Positions 10,648 through 23,200 of a stretch of 42,950 nucleotides of DNA are shown here, one piece after another. Position 1 is the first letter of the stretch. Every line of letters starts with the position of its first letter. This DNA comes from Azolla pinnata (Eukaryota; Streptophyta; Polypodiopsida; Salviniales; Salviniaceae), in NCBI GenBank assembly GCA_037176905.1, contig JBBBWG010032131.1, forward strand, positions 1 through 42,950. Direction: 5' to 3'. Below the pieces are notes generated by a model. It searched no databases and was not told the origin of the DNA. It was given only the letters and a program-made list of their open reading frames with translations. The position numbers and the translations under genes are program-made.

Positions 10648-13600
10648 TTATTTCCTTCCATCTTCAAGATCATGATAAACATCACCCAATCCATGCCTCA
10701 CGTGCTCATCATCATCACCATCACCATCACCATCATCATCTGATAGAATTGAAGAACCCATCCAAGCCCTGAATGCCACATTTACCCTCCTCTCCATACC
10801 TGGGGATGGAGGATCGACATAGCCTTCCAACAGCTCCATGCCCACTGTTCGTGCACCATAAAATTCACCATCATCTAGAATGACCGCAGCTTTGCGCCGA
10901 AGGAAAAGAAAAGTGGATCCATAGAGCAAAACAAAGCTCCAGCTTATCATTTCATAGCACCAAAAGAGCATAACACTACAATCAGTTTGCAATGTGAGGA
11001 TCGAGGAGCCTAAGAACAGAGCAAATAATCCGAATACGACTGCAAATGAAACATTCAACGTTGCAAGACAACCGACACCACCTGCAGAAGGCATAAAACT
11101 ACGAATAGTTGGTCAGAAATCCTTTGATTGTGAACTCCTTTGGAAATGTAATATCTTGACCTTCATGAACCTCAAATAAGTATTAACAGGATCAACTAAA
11201 AACAAACTTCCTTTATAGTATATCACCTTATAGAAACAGAAAACGAGAATAAGATTACACAAGGGATAATTGCATCTTTTTTAGTACAAATAGGAGAATG
11301 GAAATATTCTGGGGTAATCAGTTTAATGTGATGAAGGTGATGTTCACCGCACAAATATAACATCATTAGCATCCTAAAAAATATGAACAGGACTTTAGCA
11401 TAGATAATATAGATGATGATGATCACATATAAACACCTACTGGGGAAGGGGATAAACATGAACCCTATGGGACCAGCAATGACGTTCGCATCAATGATCC
11501 ATAACAAGTGATAAAGATCCTAAAAAATATGAACAGGACTTTAGCATAGATAATATAGATGATGATGATCACATATAAACACCTACTGGGGAAGGGGATA
11601 AACATGAACCCTATGGGACCAGCAATGACGTTCGCATCAATGATCCATAACAAGTGATAAAGATCATCGAAGGGTATAGTAATTATCAAGGATAGATACA
11701 TCATAATTGCCAGTTACACCGTAATTTCCTACAGTAGCCTTGGGATCTTTGTATCAATGCATCCATCACTCCTGAAAGTTACACAGAAAGTGGTTTTACA
11801 TTGTACAGAAAATACTTTCATAGGCTCAAGATAGTCAGATTGTGCAAACAGGAGAGGCTATGTCGAGGAAATTAGTAGGATTATCTTAAAGATATTGAGT
11901 ACAGATTTAGGGTTCTGTGGAACTAGATTTGACCAAAAGATGAATATGTGAGGACATGATAAGGCAAGTCCAGGAATTAAACCACATAAAGTTAACTCTG
12001 ATTGCAAAGCAGAAACACAAAAGATTTCGAAAGATTATGGGACAATGCTGCAATCTTGTTTGAGCCAGTCTACTCGTTCAGACAATCAGGATAAGCAACA
12101 ATTTGCTAGATGTCTATCGCATAAAATTCTTTCAGGATATATACAAGGATTATTCAAATGCCAATCAATTTGAAATGCTCCCCAGTTTTGCCATCCAAAT
12201 GCACTTTCTGAATGAGTACCTACTATTAAGTTACTGAATGAAGAAACAGTGATCATATCATGGACACTCAAATGCCTTGATGCACATCAATGCAGCCTCC
12301 AAGCAAGACTTACTCAGCTCTGACATCCCTAATTATCCGAAGTGTATAAGTGGTTAAGACTTAATTTTTAGTTTGTCTTGGACTTGTATGTAGGAATATG
12401 TTTCCAAGTTTCGGGTGCCGCAAGGGGATCCTATTCCTTCCTGCCTGGCCTGTTGAGCACTCCTTTTTCTTGAAGAAGTGGAAAGAGAGGTTGTTACCCC
12501 ATTGTCGGAACGAAGAAAGCTAGTAATTCTCACGGACGAAGGGAAGTCCTAGTAGATCACTACAATGTCGTTATGACATCTTTGTGTGGGTTTGTAATCG
12601 AGAATGTGTACGGTAATTTCGATTACTTTAAACAAATTTGCCACAAATCTTAAGATGAAACAGTGCTTTCAAATTACATTTAGCGACGACAGAGCCGCTG
12701 GAGAAAACTATGCGTCGACATAAATTAGAAATCACTATTAAAAGAAAAGATTTTCAGGCGTATATGTTTCATATTGCATATTCCTACATACAAGATCCAA
12801 GACTCTAGGAATCATACGATGATTTTCTCACAATGACTAAGGAAGAATAATATTTTTCCTACGAAAGTAAGGATATATGGTGACATACCATACCTTTCTT
12901 AGAAGCACAACAATTGTTTTCAACCACCTGGACACAGCAATGTCTATCTGGAGCAGCATATGCAACAGCCATCCCTACCAAAGACATTGATTAACAGTTA
13001 AGAAATAGTAGTCTGCATGAGAACCACACACAATATATTAAGAAAGCGCACAACATAAGTAATAAAAAGTCACAACACTCGCATTATTATGTAAAAGTAA
13101 GTGCTACATCATGATGTGGGTTCGTGTATACAGTACTGTGAAATTATGTGAGGTGTCCAAAAATCCTGTACTTCCTTGCAGTTGCCTCCTCTCAGTACAT
13201 GACTACTTGAACTTGCAGAGTTGTATGTATTATAGCATACCTTCTTTGCCTCATATGGCAACCCCTCCTCAAAAGTCCATTTGCAATGCCGTATGCATGC
13301 TCATAAAATAGAATCCTTATACCATCACGTGCAACCTTTCCTCAGCGTATTATTATTACCACATCAGAATTTGTTGACTTAAACAAAATTCTGAAATTTT
13401 CTATGGTACTGCAATCTCTTCTGAGCTTATTACCTTTCACTTACAATGTGATGTGCATATATGAAACTCTTCTTTCGCTATGACATAGCAGCCTCTATTC
13501 AACACATTGCCATGTCCATTACATGGTTTTACGCATGTATGAAAACATGCATAAAACCTGTCGTTGCTATGATTTACAAGAAAGCTTGTTTTAAATCCTT

Positions 13601-14160
13601 TTCCCGTCATATGCAAAGTATCCTTGACATATTAACCATCTTTCCTAGTAAAGTACCATGCACAAATACAACAAAAATGTCAAAACTCCAATGCACGAGA
13701 AACCTATAACAATTTGAAATAAAACAGCATAAGCATAAAACTTGAAATTCATACAGACATAATGCAAATTTCCGAGAATGGAAAGGCAGTCGCCCCCACC
13801 GGCAAAGAGATACGCAGCCGACGCAAGGAAGAGCACAGCGGTGGGGAGGAAGACAACAAGCCAGAAATACTGAGTCGCTTCATACTCCGTGAAGTAATAA
13901 GAATGCATCGAGTCATCGAGGATGCCTGAGGGAGGGATAGGGTGTTTGGAGCAGAAAGGTTGAGCTTTGCCAGGGAAAACGATGCTCAAGGAGACGGATG
14001 AGGCGGCGAGGATGACGAGGAAGAGAAGGAAAGCGGCCGAGAGAGCGAGTGGACGGCGCAGGTGCCTCCAAGCTCGGTCTTCTTCTCTGACTTCCTGGTA
14101 TTCTTCTCTGGTCATGAACGCCTGCTGAAGAGCAGCGCCCATGGCCGCCGCCGTCCGCAT
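10648..14160 (-). CDS. Conserved plant four-helix membrane protein, function unknown
   Basis: Three exons on the minus strand: 14160-13800, 12974-12894 and 11081-10648, with GT-AG introns, giving 876 bases and 291 residues. I recognise the pattern of an uncharacterised plant membrane-protein family: an N-terminal REEYQEVREEDRAWRHLRRP cytosolic segment, AYAAPDRHCC followed by VVENNCCASKKGGVGCL in the middle, and FLRRKAAVILDDGEF with a VNVAFRAWMGSSIL tail. Predicted helices are at about 39-60, 98-125, 153-178 and 185-205. The loop between helices 1 and 2 and the Cys-rich loop between helices 2 and 3 could be lumenal or apoplastic. The C-terminus is acidic (a GAT-type repeat encoding Asp/Gly). 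A second ATG at 14142 has a better start context (GCCATGG) and would shorten the protein by six residues. No activity can be assigned. Intron 2 holds a perfect 146-bp duplication. Confidence 0.85.
11371..11662. repeat. Perfect 146-bp tandem duplication in an intron
   Basis: A 146-base unit beginning ATCCTAAAAAATATGAACAG starts at 11371 and is repeated at 11517 with no difference that I can find by eye. Both copies end in AACAAGTGATAAAG. The array sits in intron 2 (12893-11082) of the four-helix membrane-protein gene. Identity of the copies implies very recent duplication, gene conversion or an assembly artefact. Confidence 0.9.
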
Positions 14161-15039
14161 CGTGCGTGATCCGCCTCAAAGATGTGCATACACAACTTGC
14201 CGACGCCCTTACGCCGCTGTCTCTGATACTCCCGCTGGGTGTCGACAGAGCGCAGATCGATCCGATCCGATACTGTTTCTGATTCGATCGCCTGCGGCTC
14301 CAGAATCTGCAGGTCGGACCATCTGTTGCAAGAAGCGGGCGAGCCTGCAGCCCTACCACGTTTGGGACTCCGCCATGTCTTCTCTACATTTCATGGTGTA
14401 AAAAAAAAACATTCTTGACGTCAAAAAACTGTCTTATTTTGCTTGTGGACACTATCTGGAATCTGGACATGCACAAGATTCCTGCTTCCTGTGAGGTTAT
14501 CTGGAATCTCCAACCTTGCACGAGATTCCTGTTCTCCCAATGCCTCGAACCCGTCGACTACCACCCTTGGGGAACATCGAGTGGAAGCTCGTCTCGACAG
14601 CTCGTGATCGAATTCGAAAGCCATCGTATGTGTGTGGAGATTATCGGAGTCGCATCTATCTAGCAATTGCTCGGGTAAATCTCCGCGCTTGCATGATCGT
14701 GCTTCAGAGTCAGTTTGCGTAGGTATGTTTGGATATCTTCCGACCGAGCTTACTACACTTTATGATACACATTGTGGAATCTTCTACAAGTAAGGTGAGG
14801 GCGCGCCACTATTCGACTTGGTTATTAACTAGGCCAAACATTCGATGTCAAAACTCATCTTTCTGCTCGGAATGGAGCCATCTCTTGGAGCAACAATGTT
14901 GTAGTATTCTAGGTTGTACAACTCCAGATATGTGTGTCAAGGTCGAACCACCAGGGTTCTAAACAGAGAGATTAATAGAAATATTATTATAATTAAAGAA
15001 ATTTGCTACAATTGTGTCCCCAAATTAGGAGAACATACT

Positions 15040-15370
15040 AATAAAATCTATAGAAATAAATGGGAGTAGGATTGCTAATATTAGAGGGATTAGGATTTAA
15101 GAAAAGAGATATTAGAGAGATTAGAAATATTAGGTTTGAAAAAGATATATTAGATATAGGGCTTATATTAGAGATATTCGAGACATTATTATTATATTAT
15201 GAGGCATATTAATGTTTAGGTGAAAGATAGATTAGAAGATATAGCTTAGGGTTTAGAAGAGATATTAAAAAAGAATAGATGTAGATTAAGGTTTAAAAAT
15301 ATATATTAAAAGATATTAGAAGAGATGAAGGTTTATTTATTAGAGAGAAGAGATTAGGGTTTAGAAATAA
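15040..15370. repeat. Degenerate AT-rich low-complexity repeat
   Basis: About 330 bases built from variants of ATTAGA, GATATTAG and AGGGTTTAGAA, strongly purine-biased on the plus strand. The units are irregular, so no single period can be given. It may be a decayed satellite or slippage product. The AGGGTTTAG elements resemble plant telobox sequence, but there is no run of TTTAGGG telomere units. Confidence 0.5.
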
Positions 15371-16519
15371 GGTAGTATCATAAGTATTAACTCCCACAAA
15401 AATGTTTATATATATATATTTGAACCTATAACCTATAACTATATAAGCTCAAATTTTATCCATTAGACTATCTTACTTTAATTAATAAATATTATATTTT
15501 AATATATTAAAACAAACAACTTGCGACATCTGCTGACATTGCAAATCCTTGGAGCCACCCAATTGGCAATTATGATGCAAACGTGATAACCATGTATGAC
15601 AACCACGTGATGAACATGCATGAGGTCTAGACCTGTATAAATACTGAGTTGGTCCTAGTATTGAACCATTCCAGTTTAATGTCAATCTAAGTTTCCTGGT
15701 AATACATATATTGTCTTCTTGTTGTATTCATGTCTTCCGAGTTCATAATTGTTGACAAGCTTAAGTCGTGACAGGTATTAGGGTTTAGATATATGAGATT
15801 AAGGCTTTTATTCTGAGCCTATGCTTTTCCTCCCTCCCTCTGTACACATCACTCCTTATATAGGTTGTGGATTGGGTCGCCATAAGAAGAAAGGCACAAG
15901 AAAAAAAAGAAGTAAGAAAAACGTAGAAAAAAAACAAGAGAAAAAAAAACATGAAGGAAAAAAAAAGAAAAAAAGTAGAAAAAAGACAACATGAGAGTGG
16001 ACCTTGTGACCTATACTTTTAAAAACAACAAATTTATCTATCATGCCTACTAATTTTATTTTATTATTTGTTTCATGCCTACAAATTTATTACGTGTGAG
16101 GGGCCAGTATCCAGTGGAACCCGCTCCTCGGTCGCTTGCTTGCCTGCCCTCTGACACAATCAACAAGCTGTCGTTCGATTCTCCTTTGCCACTTATGAGG
16201 CGACCCTCATCGTGGGAGGGGGGAGGTTTTTGGGAGCATGGAAATCGATGGCCAACATATTTGGATTTTCCCATCGGATTGCTTGGAATTTTCGAAGATA
16301 TTCCAAGCAGCAGAAAAACGATGCACCCTGTTGTTCTCGGCGCAGATGGAGCACACACAATTGCATTCTTTTACTTACATAAACAGAAAAAAAAGGAAGA
16401 AAACTGAACCCGCATGCCCAACGAAACAGGCCAACCGAGCATCACACGGACAAACAAGTCGGGATCGAGGCTCAAGATTCGGCTCCACGAGACAACAAAT
16501 CGATCCGACTTCGATCGAT

Positions 16520-16675
16520 CCATTGCGCGATGATGCATTGATCGAGGATCGGATCGATGCGATTAAAAATCCATTGCGCGACGATGCAATCGATTGAGGG
16601 TCGAACCGATCCGATTAAATCTGTGCGCGACGATGCAATCGATCGAGGATCGAATTCGATCGATCGATCGACCGA
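16520..16675. repeat. Three imperfect 51-bp tandem copies rich in GATC/ATCGAT
   Basis: Units start at about 16520 (CCATTGCGCGATGATGCATT), 16571 (CCATTGCGCGACGATGCAAT) and 16622 (TGTGCGCGACGATGCAAT). Each continues with an ATCGA(G/T)-type segment and GATTAAA. The period is about 51 bases, and the third copy ends in a run of GATC units. It lies about 580 bases upstream of the PLD start codon. Confidence 0.8.
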
Positions 16676-16909
16676 TGGATGGAACGCCATCTTGTTGTCC
16701 GAGTTGAGCAAAGATGCTAAGAGAACATGCTCAAGACGAGAGAGCTGCCCCACCACTTCCGTTTCTTCTTTCTTCTTGGACCAAGTCCGATTCCCCTGCT
16801 CCCCATTCTTCTGAAGCAGCGGCTGCTCCCGCCGTGAAAATCACGGGAAGCCTAAGCGCCGCCCCCTCTGCCGTTGCCTGCTCCCATCTCCTCTGCGAGC
16901 AAATCACAA

Positions 16910-17205
16910 AGTAGGAGGAGGAGGAGGAGGAGGAGGAGGAGGAGAAGGTGAAGGTGAAGGTGAAGGAGGAGGAGAAGGTGAAGGAGGAGGAGGAGGAGGA
17001 AGAAGAAGCAGGAGGAGGAGGAAGAAGAAGCAGGAGGTGGAGGAGGAGGAGACACAGAAGAAGGAGGAGGAGGAGGAGGAGGAGAAGAAGAAGAAGCAGA
17101 AGCAGGAGCAGGAGCAGGAGGAAGACGAAGAAGAAGAAGAAGAATTAAAAGGAGGAGGAGGAGGAGGAGGAGGAGGAGGAGGAGGAGGAGGAGGAGGAGA
17201 GTATC
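16910..17205. repeat. GGA/GAA trinucleotide tract directly upstream of the PLD start
   Basis: Nearly 300 bases are made almost only of GGA, GAA and related triplets, interrupted by GGTGAA and GAAGCA units. It ends in an uninterrupted (GGA)n run of about 50 bases (about 17150-17199), only about 50 bases before the PLD ATG. It therefore probably lies in the 5' leader or core promoter of that gene. All long frames through it are low-complexity Glu/Gly/Arg or, on the other strand, Ser/Pro, and are not credible genes. Confidence 0.9.
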
Positions 17206-17253
17206 CCGCGCACAAGAATCTCTTCAGCAAATCAGTGTACAGAAAGAAGAGCT

Positions 17254-20200
17254 ATGCAGGGAAGCTCCAGTCCTGACGACGACATCGATCCGATTCCCCC
17301 GTACCCATCTCCATACCCGTCTCCATATCCGTTCCCATACCCACAGCCCCGACCTCCTCCGCACTACAGGGCGTACCCACCACATCCTCTTCAGGCACCC
17401 AATCCTCCACCCGCAGCAAACCCTAATTACCTGTTTCACCCGCCTACTCAGTCATTCGATGCAGATGCCAACCCTTCTCTCCGATCCAATCCCCTTGTTT
17501 ACCCGCTCATGTCTCCACCATCTGCTCCTCCTCTCCCCCCACGCGACGATGACGATGACGATGACGATGACGGCGATCCAGGTAATGCCATCATCTATCC
17601 GTCGATTACATCCCCCAACCACCACCATTACCATCACCACAATCCCATCCACACTCTACTTCACCCTCATCGACATAGCAGTCAACAGGCAGCGCATCAA
17701 GAAGGAAGCTTTTCGTCGGCGGCAAGGCCCGTGGAGTACCCTCGGCCATGGCCATCGCAACCCAGCAGCGCCAGCGTAGAAGATACCATTCCTTCCTCCT
17801 CGGCTAGTGTGCAAAATGGAAGCTATTTCTCAGGGCCCCTACAGAGACCCACCCCAAGCATTGATTTTGAGGATAGCATCCAAACCTTCCATAACGGTGG
17901 GGGGTGGATTCTCAGTGGGCAGGGGAAGAAAGCCAACCATTCCTTGAGATATCACCTGCTCTATGGAACGCTCGATCTCTACATCCATTCGGCCAAGAAC
18001 TTACCCAACATGGACATGTTCTCGGAAACCCTCCGCCAGGTGATTACTGCAGGCCTGCCCAACATTGTGAAGACAGGGATCCCAGTTGTGTCCAAGGTGA
18101 TCAAAAGCGATCCGTATGTGTGCTTGATCCTGGGCGGAGCCTGCCTTGCCCGCACCGATGTCATCAGCAATTCATCTGACCCCGTGTGGAACCAACATTT
18201 CGTGGTCAATGTGGCACACAAGGTTGCTGAGATCGAGTTCTTGGTCAAGGACAACGACATGATCGGTGCCCAGTACATCGGCGAAGTCAAGATCCCCTCG
18301 GCAAGACTCTTGACCTCGCCTCATGCCATAGTCAAGGAATCCTTCCCTCTGCTTAACCGAGACGGCAAGCCTTCCAAGCAAGGTGCCGAATTGTGCATCT
18401 CCGTCACGTATTGGCCCATCGCTCAAGATCCCTTGTACCGATACGGTGTTGGGATGGATCATCTCGGAGTTTGCAACGCGTACTTTCCCTTGCGAAGGGG
18501 ATGCCGATTGACCCTTTATCAAGATGCTCATATGCCGCATGAATTTCAACCCCCGATTCTGCTTGCTGGCGGGAGAGGATACGAGCGCAGGAGCTGTTGG
18601 GATGATATATGCCAGGCTATCCTAGATGCCCAACATCTCATTTACATTGCTGGTTGGTCCATCTATACAGAAATAACTCTCGTTCGAGACAAGGAAAGAT
18701 GGAGACCTGATGAAGCTTACCTTAACTTGGGAGAGCTTCTCAAATGGAAAGCTCAGTCTGGTGGTGTTCGGGTATTGCTTCTTGTATGGGATGATCGAAC
18801 CTCGTCCACATTCCACAAAGTATAGTACTTACATTACCTTTCTCCTTCAGCTTTCCTGTGTCTTGCTCTTCATTTGTAGCCATCGGCTTCACTTTTACGC
18901 CCATTGTCCTATAGCAACTCATACTATTAAACATTGCTGAAGAAAAAAAATTAAGACTATTCTGCATGAATGAATGGCTGAAGCTTCTTGTGAGCTTGTT
19001 TTATGTCGGTTTTCCCAACTATGTTCTCAGGCAGAATTTGACGGATCACTATTGCTGTTTTGATTTTCAGACAGGTATAATGGCAACCCATGATGAAGAA
19101 ACCCGAGAATTTTTCCGGCATTCACGGGTAGACTGTCTTCTTGCCCCACGGGTTACTGACAGCAAGCTAAGTTTTGTTAAACAGCAGGTAACAAGCATAA
19201 ACATCCTGCTTGTTTGCACACATACAAACTTGTAATCAACTGTCTAGCAACCAGGAATTATAGATCAAAGGTCTATACTGAACAAATTTGCCTATGTAAT
19301 CTGAAGTATTTAACAAAGACAGCTACTTTATGAGGGAAATTATTACCTACGGGATGTAGGTTGATGCAACTCTCTTTTCACACCATCAAAAGCTGGTTAT
19401 CGTGGATACTGAAGCCCCTAATTTCCCTTCCAAGAGGAATCTGGCTGCGTTCATAGGTGGACTCGATCTCTGCAATGGCCGATATGATACTCCAGAGCAT
19501 AGTTTGTTTTGTAAGTTGGACACAGTTTTCAGAGATGATTATCACAATCCCATATTTCCATTGGTAAGCTGCCAGGATTGGATCATGCAACAATGTTTTT
19601 CTTGTAAAGGATACCTTCTCTCTCGCTCTCCATCTCTCTCTCTTTCTCATATACACTTAATTTCTGTTCTATTTTCACCAGAAAACCAATATTAAAGGTC
19701 CAAGACAACCATGGCATGATCTTCATTGCAAGATTGAAGGGCCGGCTGTGTATGATGTTCTAGAAAACTTTGAGCAACGCTGGAGAAAAATTTCAAAATG
19801 GCACACCCGGTTCCATGACATTCTGATTGATCTCAATAAGGCGTCGTGGATAGTGGCTCCAAATGAATATATAACTGAGGAATCTGATTATGAGAAATGG
19901 TATGTTCAGGTATGTGTTTGGATTTTTGGTGTGGTACTGTACTCATGCATTTGAGAAGTGTACAAAATGAGCTTACATGGTCATAAACTTGTCGAGAGCA
20001 GTAAACAATGAGAGATTATGATAATATGATGCGTCCTCCATTATTATGAAAAAATCAAGGGGATGAAACTTTGAAGATATGTGATTGGCAGGTTTTCAGG
20101 TCAATTGACTCTGGTTCTGTAAAGAATTTCCCAAAAGATCCTGAGCTGAAGGCAAGAACTCCTTTACACATATGAGTGATTATCCTGTAGCATATTCCTA

Positions 20201-23200
20201 CAATTAATTTATTTTTTCTTGTCATTGCCAGAATCTCATTGTTCAAAAGAACATCAAGGTAGACATGAGTATTCAGACAGCCTATATTAAGGCAATACGC
20301 TCTGCTCAACACTTCATCTATATCGAGAATCAATATTTTCTTGGATCATCCTTTGCATGGCCGAAATATAAAAATGCTGGTCCCTTCCAAAACTCTTTTC
20401 TATATCTTTCTTTTAATTTTATATATCCTAGTATGTGAATGGCCAGAATAACTAAAGCACATACTGAACTAAGAAAAAGTTAATGTTATAAATTTATTCA
20501 ATGTCATTGATTAACCATATCAGAGGTTTTCTTGATATAATGTACTGCTTTGAGAATCAAAATCTCCAAATTGGAGCTGAAACACGAATAACGAAAAAAG
20601 ATAGCGGGTAGGGTTTAAGTAGCACTCTCATCAAATGTTCAAATGCTGAAATGGTTCGAATTGACAGAAAACTCCTCTGGGCAAATCTCCAGTAGTGGGG
20701 CATGTAAATTCAAGGGAGACATAATTTTGCCACTGTGATATCAGTCCCATCACCTTCTCCTTTGTGACTAGTCAGTCTATGTTAGTTACTTGAAGTGTTG
20801 TAATTGCATATGACATGTCTTTTGAAACTCATGAAGTCTTGCAAACAGTTCTGTTCTAAAAATCCAGGAAGACTCATGAAAGCATTGGAGATTCTATTAG
20901 ATCCTCAGATTCGTATCTTACAGTGGTCTCCTAAAATGATAACTGATTCCTTTATATATAGCATTGTACAAGCAGAATTCAATCATGCATCTTTTATTGT
21001 TTTCTCACTGTTCTAACATGATTAATTTTTACACCACTTCTGCAACTACAGGTTCAAACCATCTTGTTCCTATGGAACTTGCTTTGAAGATTGTAAGTAA
21101 GATCAAGGCCCATGAAGACTTTGCTGTCTATATCCTTATACCAATGTGGCCGGAAGGTGATCCTCTTACAAACCCCGTGCAAGAAATCCTTTTTTTTCAG
21201 GTATGATGGTTGTCCATGAATAGTTGTAAGGGAAATCCACTTTACCAAATTCGATAAAGCAACAACATGCATCAAATATATCAACATGTCGAAGCTATGG
21301 TACTTTCTAAGCATTCTATAACCAGCCACTTAGCAATGCCTGAACTATATTATGTGGTTATTCAACAATGTTTGAGCTAAAATATTTTTCTAAATTTGTT
21401 TCTCTTTGATGCTATAGAGCCAAACAATGGAGATGATGTACACATTAATCGCAGAAGCTTTAAAAGAAGAACGATTAGATGGAATTCGTCACCCAACAGA
21501 TTACTTGAACTTCTTCTGCTTAGGAAATCGTGAACCAGGACAGCTACATGCCGCATCTCCTGTGGTTACTCCTAATGATAGACAAGTAATTTCTTGTGTT
21601 TTAAGCATGATCTAACCTAATCTGATCTCTTCTAATCTCTCTCTCATGTCCTCATACTTGTGGCAATGACAATACCTAGCTTGTGCAATTGAGTGGTGTA
21701 CAATAATGTTGGGGTTCTATACAAGGTTGATGGAGAAATGTTTATCTATACAAAATGTCCTGAGGATACATAAGTTTATCAAAGTTGATGGACAAGTGTT
21801 TATTAATGCAAAATCAGTGCAGAGCATTGAGTCTTTGAAGTCCCTCTGGAGAGAGTCCAAGATTGTCATTACAAAAGTTGTGGCGGTATGGCTGTCCTTG
21901 TTCAGCAAGCTCCTTAATGCCCCAATTTCTCTATGTAAAGCCGGAAGAGAGTGTGTAACAGTGGCCATCTTTGTTTTACTCCAATTGTTCTTGTCAGCAT
22001 CTCTTCATATAGTGCATAGATTCTCCATAGCATATTTGTGGGTATTTTTTGGAACTTCCCGGGCCAATGTGGCCCATGAGCAATGCAATATTATCTGTGT
22101 AAAGTTGATGAGTGGAATTTATTGTGGCATCGTAATCTATTGGGGCAGAATAGTCCTTGTTAGATCAACAACATTATATTTGGGAAATTAAATTAATCAA
22201 GACCTAGTTGTACATGACGTGGTAGAGCCTTTCATCTACCGTTGCACAGTGGAAGGTGGAAGCCTTTCAGTTATTAGGCACTTGAATAATTTTGATGACC
22301 ATTCGTCCATATTTGTCTGCCCTTGTTTAGGATCTCAATTCAAATTTGGGTTTCCAGACTTAAGGAGTGAAGAAGCATTTTGACTGCTCGCTGTTTTCTG
22401 CATTATTTGATAAGGGATACAAACTAAACGAAGAGCTTTGTTTTTGTTGGTGCTTGTTTATTCAGTTCAAAGTTCTCAAGAGCCGTCGCTTTATGATATA
22501 TGTACATTCTAAAGGCATGGTTGTGGATGATGAATATGTAATAATTGGGTCGGCAAATATAAATCAAAGATCCATGGATGGTTCGAGGGACACCGAGATT
22601 GCGATGGGTGCTTATCAGCCTTGTCATACATGGGCTCACAACAGACAAGCTCCTAGAGGCCAGGTGAGACTATTTGCAGCAGTACTTTTATGCTTGAATG
22701 CGGAAGATTCACCAATGAATCTTTAACTTCAGTTCTTTTAGTACATAAACTTTAGAGGGTAATACAAACTTGACGCACATCCCAGAAAATTTGGAATCTC
22801 TATGTGATGTAAAAGGCTATTTACAGAAATGACTAGCATTGCACTGCTGCTCAAACCTATTACTTTCCCTAACCAATGATTATTGAAAATAAATTGCCTT
22901 GCATGGGAGCATGCTTTTAAAATGCGGAAAGCAAGATATGTATATGAATCAGATTTTAGTTAATCACTGACTGCAACTAAGGAAAGACATATTCCTCAGG
23001 TATATAGATGAGTTAAGTGCACATGAATGCAGGATATGCTAATATTCCTCTGGAAAATCCCTGTCATCAGGTCCACGGTTATCGGATGTCACTTTGGGTT
23101 GAGCACTTGGGAGCGAATAATATTAGCAGCTATCTTCAGCCATGGAAATTGGAATGTGTTAAAATGGTACAACATTTGGCGGCACAAAATTGGAAGCAGT

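Larger units (their letters stand above)
14161..16909. other. AT-rich, repeat-rich spacer between the divergent membrane-protein and PLD genes
   Basis: No supported gene. It contains two diverged 45-bp copies starting TATCTGGAATCT at 14453 and 14498, and a 330-bp low-complexity stretch of short GATATTAGAGA-like units at about 15040-15370. TTAGGGTTTAG telobox-like motifs occur near 15246, 15355 and 15778. An A-rich tract lies at about 15895-15990, and a GATC-rich triplicate repeat at 16520-16675. The promoters of both flanking genes must lie here, since they diverge, but I cannot place them. Confidence 0.55.

Noticed and set aside
12330-12400. Sequence with a vague tRNA-like look (GTGTATAAGTGGTTAAGACT)
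   Set aside because: No cloverleaf: the T-arm GGTTCRA and acceptor pairing are missing.
16904-17276. Ser/Pro-rich and Glu/Gly-rich frames on both strands
   Set aside because: All are translations of the GGA/GAA repeat in different frames.
21706-22191. 161-codon frame inside PLD intron 8
   Set aside because: No recognisable domain, and it lies in an intron flanked by exons that join perfectly. A decayed element is possible but unsupported.
23017-23070. Upstream extension of the last PLD frame (an ATG at 23023)
   Set aside because: It is intron sequence: the ATCAG acceptor at 23070 gives the conserved [12 protein letters not shown] continuation directly after RGQ.
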